In this document: piece after piece, positions 60,268 to 64,000 of the stretch
Position numbering within the stretch: position 1 is the first letter of the stretch
Layout of the letters: each line of letters begins with the position of its first letter
From: JADKAV01 sp963732355
GTDB taxonomy: Bacteria > Actinomycetota > Actinomycetes > S36-B12 > UBA10799
Reading direction: 5' to 3'
NCBI GenBank assembly: GCA_963732355.1
Contig: CAVSZD010000007.1
Coordinates: forward strand, 434,001-498,000
Length of the DNA stretch: 64,000 bases
Translations under genes and position numbers: made by a program
Notes under the pieces: generated by a model
The model's database searches: none
What the model was told of the DNA's origin: nothing
The model's input: the letters and a program-made list of their open reading frames with translations, nothing else

Positions 60268-62073
60268 GTGAAAACCAACACTCTGCGTCGTAAGACGATC
60301 GCCTCAGCAGTAGCGGTCACCACCGCATCCCTATCCCTGCTGCCCGCCCTCACGGCATCGGCAGCGGGACCGAAAGCACCGGGCACCCTCACCGTGAAAC
60401 GCACCGGCGACTCGTCGTCGCAGTTGAACATCTCCTGGCGTGCTGTGCAGAACGTGGACCACTACACCGTTACGGTCTTCGACGGCAACAAGGACATCTC
60501 CAAGGTCGTTGACGCCAAGACCACCGAGCTCACGGTCGACGCCGCCGGGGCTTGCACTCGCTACCAGGTGCGCGTTTCAGCCGTGGATGCCGACGGCGCT
60601 GCCGCTTCGACCGGCGTCTACCGGGTCGCCCCCCTGGCCCCCGGCGGTGTGACCAACCTCAACCTGGACCGCAGCCAAAGCGGCTCGGATGCAGTGGCGT
60701 TCTGGGACGCCCCGCGCAACCCCGGAGCCGGCTCCCCCTCCTACAAGGTCCAGTTGAAGCAGATGAGTACCAGCAAGGTCGTCGATGAGTTCGACACCAA
60801 GGACACAAAGGTCCAGTTCAACAACCTCGACCCCAAGCGCACGTACGCCGTCAAAGTGACCGCGGCCAATGAGTTCGGCTCGTGTATCACCAGCACCAGC
60901 CTGGTCCGAAACGAGAAGCCGGCGGAACCGACCTCCTTCACCGTGGTGCGCGAGTCAGCTGCCTCGGCCATCGCCCTGCTGACCTGGAAAGCCCCGAACT
61001 GGCGCGGTTACGGCTCAGTGGACGCCTACGAGGTTGTGTACCGCGCTGTCGGGGACAAGGAGTCCCAATGGATGAAGGTCCCCGCCGACCAGGAGTACAT
61101 GAAGCTCAAGCTCGACCCGAACCGCAGCTGGACCTTCCAGGTCCGGGCGATCGGCAGTGAGCGCGGCAACTTCTCCAAGGTCGCGACGCTCAAGAAGGAC
61201 GGCGCTGCCGGCCTTCCCGAACTGGACCCGTCGGTGAAGATCTCCGAGGCCAACGGAACCGTGAACGTCGACTTCACCGGTCCGGTCGGCTCGAGCGCCA
61301 AATACCCGAAGATGATGCTGAGCATCAAGCCGACCGTTACGACCAAGGGCTTCAGCGACACCCACGTGGTGTCCAACGCCGCTGGCCAGTCGGTGTTCAC
61401 CCAGGTTCCCTGCGGCGTCTACACCGTGACCGTGAACGGGCTCACCGCAGACTCCAAGGAGTCCAAAGAGTTCGGCCGGCAGGTCATCAACCGCTGCGAC
61501 ACCGGCGCCATCCCGGCTGACATGTGGAAGCTCGTATTCGGCAAAGCCGACATCAAGGGCAACTTCGTCGACATGCGTTACGGCAACGAGTCCCGCGTGA
61601 TGTCCACGCTCAAGCGCGACTCCAAGGACGCGGTCTTCACGACCGAAGCCACGCTGAGTTCAGGCTGGGGCTACGGAATCTGGACCCGCGCCTCGCTCAG
61701 TACCGGCAACAAGGTCTCCGGCTACTCGTTCCAGTACGACCCCGGCTACGCCAACGTCAACCCCGGCTTCGGCAAGGCGCTGCTGCTGAGGGTCTGGGAC
61801 AACGGCAGCGAGTGCGGCAACCCGGTGGCGAAGGTCAAGTGGCCCGCCGGCCTGGAAGTCTCGGCCAAGCACAAGGTGGTCGTCGTCAACAAAGGTGACA
61901 CCCTGTACGCCTCCATCGACGGGATCAAGATGTTCGACGTTCCCAGCCTGCAGGCAGCGATGAAGACCTCCGGTTGCGCCGCGAACTTCCGTGAGCCCGC
62001 CGGCAGCGAGGTCGGCTTCCGCAGCTGGAACGCCACGTCCTCGGTCTTCTTCGAGAACACCACCCTCAGCTGA
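60268..62073 (+). CDS. Secreted fibronectin type III-repeat protein
   Basis: About 601 residues. A signal peptide (LRRKTIASAVAVTTASLSLL, ending ASAAG) is followed by two to three fibronectin type III domains (residues ~30-330; QLNISWRAVQNVDHYTVTVF, NEFGSCITSTSL, ALLTWKAPNWRGYGSVDAYEVVY). A further beta-sandwich module and a C-terminal lectin/concanavalin-like domain (WGYGIWTRASLSTGNKVSGY, YASIDGIKMFDV) follow. It is probably a cell-surface or extracellular carbohydrate-binding protein. The start is uncertain: GTG 60268 is preferred, TTG 60250 is possible. A strong terminator follows. Confidence 0.75.
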   Translation: MKTNTLRRKTIASAVAVTTASLSLLPALTASAAGPKAPGTLTVKRTGDSSSQLNISWRAVQNVDHYTVTVFDGNKDISKVVDAKTTELTVDAAGACTRYQVRVSAVDADGAAASTGVYRVAPLAPGGVTNLNLDRSQSGSDAVAFWDAPRNPGAGSPSYKVQLKQMSTSKVVDEFDTKDTKVQFNNLDPKRTYAVKVTAANEFGSCITSTSLVRNEKPAEPTSFTVVRESAASAIALLTWKAPNWRGYGSVDAYEVVYRAVGDKESQWMKVPADQEYMKLKLDPNRSWTFQVRAIGSERGNFSKVATLKKDGAAGLPELDPSVKISEANGTVNVDFTGPVGSSAKYPKMMLSIKPTVTTKGFSDTHVVSNAAGQSVFTQVPCGVYTVTVNGLTADSKESKEFGRQVINRCDTGAIPADMWKLVFGKADIKGNFVDMRYGNESRVMSTLKRDSKDAVFTTEATLSSGWGYGIWTRASLSTGNKVSGYSFQYDPGYANVNPGFGKALLLRVWDNGSECGNPVAKVKWPAGLEVSAKHKVVVVNKGDTLYASIDGIKMFDVPSLQAAMKTSGCAANFREPAGSEVGFRSWNATSSVFFENTTLS

Positions 62074-62098
62074 TGCGCTAAATGTCCTTCCCCCTGCA

Positions 62099-62132
62099 GA
62101 TGGGGCCGCCTGCACCAGCGGGCGGCCCCATC
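62099..62132 (+). terminator. Rho-independent-type hairpin after the fibronectin-type gene
   Basis: GATGGGGCCGCC, a 10-base loop and GGCGGCCCCATC form a perfect 12-bp stem 26 bp past the stop. It also lies just beyond the stop of the convergent small gene at 62148, so it may serve both. Confidence 0.8.
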
Positions 62133-62147
62133 ACTACGTCTGGGAAC

Positions 62148-62399
62148 TCAGAGGACGAGGTCGAAACACCGTCGCAATTCGATCAGCCGTCCCACATGAG
62201 CCTCAGCCCGGTCCGGCGGACAGGCCCGCCCCACCACGAGCAGTTGGTCGCCCCACGCACGGGGTTCGACCCGAGGTACCGGGCGGTCGGCGATCGCGGC
62301 CAGCACCTGCGCGTACTTCTCTTCGTGGGCCAGCAACCGGGGCTCAGGCAGTTGCCTCAGCCGCTGCGCGGTCCGGTCCAACTCCACCAGGAAACTCAC
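62148..62399 (-). CDS. Small conserved-type protein of unknown function
   Basis: An 83-residue helical, charged cytoplasmic protein (SFLVELDRTAQRLRQLPEPR, then RLLAHEEKYAQVLAAIAD, then EAHVGRLIELRRCFDLVL). The GTG at 62397-62399 overlaps the GDSL hydrolase stop as GTGA, which supports the start and coupling. I recognise no family. Confidence 0.55.
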   Translation of the reverse strand: MSFLVELDRTAQRLRQLPEPRLLAHEEKYAQVLAAIADRPVPRVEPRAWGDQLLVVGRACPPDRAEAHVGRLIELRRCFDLVL

Positions 62400-63367
62400 G
62401 CCGGTTCCATGTCGAGGTCGTCGCCCTCCGGCACCGGCGTCCTGCGCACCCGTCGGATGAGCGCCCACGGACCGCGCGGTCCCCGGCCGCCCGCGACGAG
62501 GTGTGTGCCGCCTTCGCCAGCCGCATCCACGGCCGCCTCGGAGAGTTCCATCAGATCTGCAGAGGTCTCGTCACCGACCCGCGGCGAGTCCAGCGCCGCC
62601 AGCACCGCGGGGAAGAGGACCTGCGTGACACGCTCGTAGCCCTCCGGGCCGGGGTGGAAACGGTCCTCTGCGAACAGTTGCGGTTCGGCGTCGAACTCGG
62701 GACCCAACTCGTCGGCGAAGGACACCACGTGAGCGCCCTCGCGAACGCTGGCGATCGCCTGCGCGGCCGCCAACTGGCGACTCAGCCGCCGCGCCACCCA
62801 GCGAAGTGGCTGCGGGATCGGCCGAACGCACCCCACGTCCGGGCAGGTCCCGACCACGACTTCACAGCCGACCGCGCGCAACTGACGCACCGCTTCCTCG
62901 AGGTGCGCCACGGCTGCCTGCGGCCGGCCGACGTGAGTGATGTCATTGGCCCCGATGATGATCACCGCGACGTTGGGGCGCACCAGCAGCGCGCGTTCGA
63001 CCTGTGACCCAAGGTCCGCGCTGCGCGCCCCCACGGTTGCGACGTTGACCAGGCGAACGGGTTTGTCCAGCACGTTGCTCATGCCCTGGGCCAGCATGGC
63101 CCCCGGGGTGTTCCGCGCGTGCTCGGCACCCAGACCCGCGGCCACAGAGTCCCCGAGCACCACGAATCGCTGCGAGGTGCCCATTCGGCGTGCGCCGTAG
63201 AGACCGTCGGCGTACGGGGCTGCCTTCCTGCGAACACCGATCTCGTTGCGTGCGTGGCGACCCTGGGCGAAAGCCAGCCCGAACGCAGCGGCACCGGCAC
63301 CCAGGACACCTCCCCCGCCGTATGCGGCGGTCATCGCGATGCGTTTGGCGTGGGCGGCCCGGATCAC
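62396..63367 (-). CDS. SGNH/GDSL-family hydrolase
   Basis: A 323-residue protein with an N-terminal hydrophobic segment (YGGGGVLGAGAAAFGLAFAQ) and an SGNH esterase domain. Block I with the catalytic Ser is VVLGDSVAAGLGA, block III with Asn is IIGANDITH, and block V with Asp and His is DRFHPGPEGYER. A Gly/Arg-rich C-terminal tail of ~60 residues follows. It is likely a membrane-associated esterase or deacetylase acting on a glycan or lipid. It overlaps both neighbours by 4 bp. Confidence 0.88.
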   Translation of the reverse strand: MIRAAHAKRIAMTAAYGGGGVLGAGAAAFGLAFAQGRHARNEIGVRRKAAPYADGLYGARRMGTSQRFVVLGDSVAAGLGAEHARNTPGAMLAQGMSNVLDKPVRLVNVATVGARSADLGSQVERALLVRPNVAVIIIGANDITHVGRPQAAVAHLEEAVRQLRAVGCEVVVGTCPDVGCVRPIPQPLRWVARRLSRQLAAAQAIASVREGAHVVSFADELGPEFDAEPQLFAEDRFHPGPEGYERVTQVLFPAVLAALDSPRVGDETSADLMELSEAAVDAAGEGGTHLVAGGRGPRGPWALIRRVRRTPVPEGDDLDMEPA

Positions 63368-64000
63368 CGGACCACTCCCTCCCTGCGCAGGAAACCACGG
63401 ACGGTCTCACGCGCACCGTCGGTGATCTGCGGGCCGTGCGTGAACCCGGCGATGCGGTAGTCAAGATCGGCCAGCACCGCAGCGGTCTGCTGGTTCAGCG
63501 GGAAATCGGTACAGGCCATCGCGAACGGCCACGTCATCCGACCGTTCATGTTGAAGATCGAGTCCCCGGTGATCAGAAGTTCCGGACTCACGGTGCAGCA
63601 GGCTGATGTGGCCTGGGGTGTGCCCGGGGGTGTGGTGCACCGACATACCGCCGGCGACATCGAGCACGTCGCCGTCATTGACCACCTGCACCACAGGGCA
63701 GGGCTTCCAGCCAAAGCCCGGGATCTTGTTGGTGATCTGGACGAACTTGCCGGCAGCCGGCGCCGGAACACCCGTGCGCACGCACTGCTCATCGGCGGCG
63801 TGCACCGTGGCGCCCTGGGCCTTAGACCGTGAAACCAGTGTGGCGGCCGATCCGGCGTGGTCGGAGTGGGCGTGGGTGAGAATGATGCGGCCGACGTCGT
63901 AAGGGTGTTTACCTATCTGTGCCAAGCCGTTGAGGATCTTCTTGCGCGCGAACCGGGTCCCGGTGTCCACGAGCGTGACCGACCCGTCGTCCTCCACAAG
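63364..64000 (-). CDS. Metallo-beta-lactamase-fold hydrolase (frameshift, 5' end outside window)
   Basis: About 210 visible residues of an MBL-fold enzyme. The metal motif is LTHAHSDHAGSA, preceded by VTLVDTG. The second ligand region is VHHTPGHTPGHISLLHRES and the third is LLITGDSIFN. The later IAGFTHGPQI carries the final His. The frame breaks near 63589; one added C in TCCGG gives RESPELLITGDS. The frame is open to the right edge, so the true start lies beyond 64000. The substrate is unknown. Confidence 0.78.

Noticed and set aside
1..64000. Insertion sequences, integrases, tRNA genes or phage genes
   Set aside because: No transposase or integrase motifs, tRNA cloverleafs or phage structural genes were seen, although the duplicated mntA/hepT segment shows that recombination has occurred.

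Overview
This window is about 64 kb of high-GC DNA with the gene content of a mycothiol-producing actinomycete (class Actinomycetes). The pointers are a mycothiol S-conjugate amidase, DUF4245, DUF3817, a PIN-PhoH2 protein, a short-chain Z-isoprenyl diphosphate synthase, a very large AftD-like membrane glycosyltransferase, and frequent GTG starts with GTGA/ATGA gene overlaps. The genus cannot be told from the sequence. I see no rRNA, tRNA, CRISPR array or intact insertion sequence.

Layout. 0-17.5 kb: mainly housekeeping genes. These are the end of xseA with DUF4245 and a polysaccharide deacetylase, class I fumarase, three tandem secreted lytic-transglycosylase paralogues each preceded by a CRP/GlxR-type box, phoH2, a Z-prenyl synthase, a polysaccharide-export ABC pair whose ATPase is degenerate, mca, greA, a rhodanese lipoprotein, ilvA, a FIST protein, a peroxiredoxin and a subtilase. 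17.5-24.6 kb: MarR plus MFS, a membrane-anchored GH67-like protein bounded by repeats, a second MFS pump, and msrA. 24.6-26.0 kb: a mntA/hepT toxin-antitoxin module, partly duplicated. 26.1-29.1 kb: a four-gene sulfur operon (ArsR-rhodanese, PIG-L, DsrE, cysteine desulfurase) behind a perfect 26-bp palindrome. 29.3-33.6 kb: a copper module (DUF305, multicopper oxidase, SHOCT, two-component system). 33.8-38.8 kb: two secreted hydrolases, a YCII remnant and a DUF2975/XRE pair. 38.9-43.1 kb: an arsenic cluster acr3-arsM-arsD-arsA. 43.3-45.2 kb: DUF2200, a subtilase and a secreted protein. 45.2-62.1 kb: an envelope glycan cluster of four glycosyltransferases, a flippase, two multi-TM GT-C-like proteins, an NTase-kinase fusion, a phosphoesterase and a fibronectin-type secreted protein. 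62.1-64 kb: a small protein, a GDSL hydrolase and a metallo-beta-lactamase-fold hydrolase.

Two global patterns stand out. First, several families of palindromic or tandem repeats sit almost only at gene 3' ends, mostly between convergent genes, and three genes take their stop codons from inside such a repeat. Second, about a dozen genes are broken by single-base frameshifts. Nearly all are restored by changing the length of a one- or two-base run, and many are CTTG where CTG is expected. This looks more like long-read consensus error than gene decay, so these genes are annotated across the breaks.

The best candidates for undescribed biology are the sulfur operon that includes a PIG-L deacetylase, the 3'-end repeat families, the CRP-type co-regulation of the three transglycosylases, the P-loop-less ABC ATPase, and the membrane-embedded GH67-like protein.
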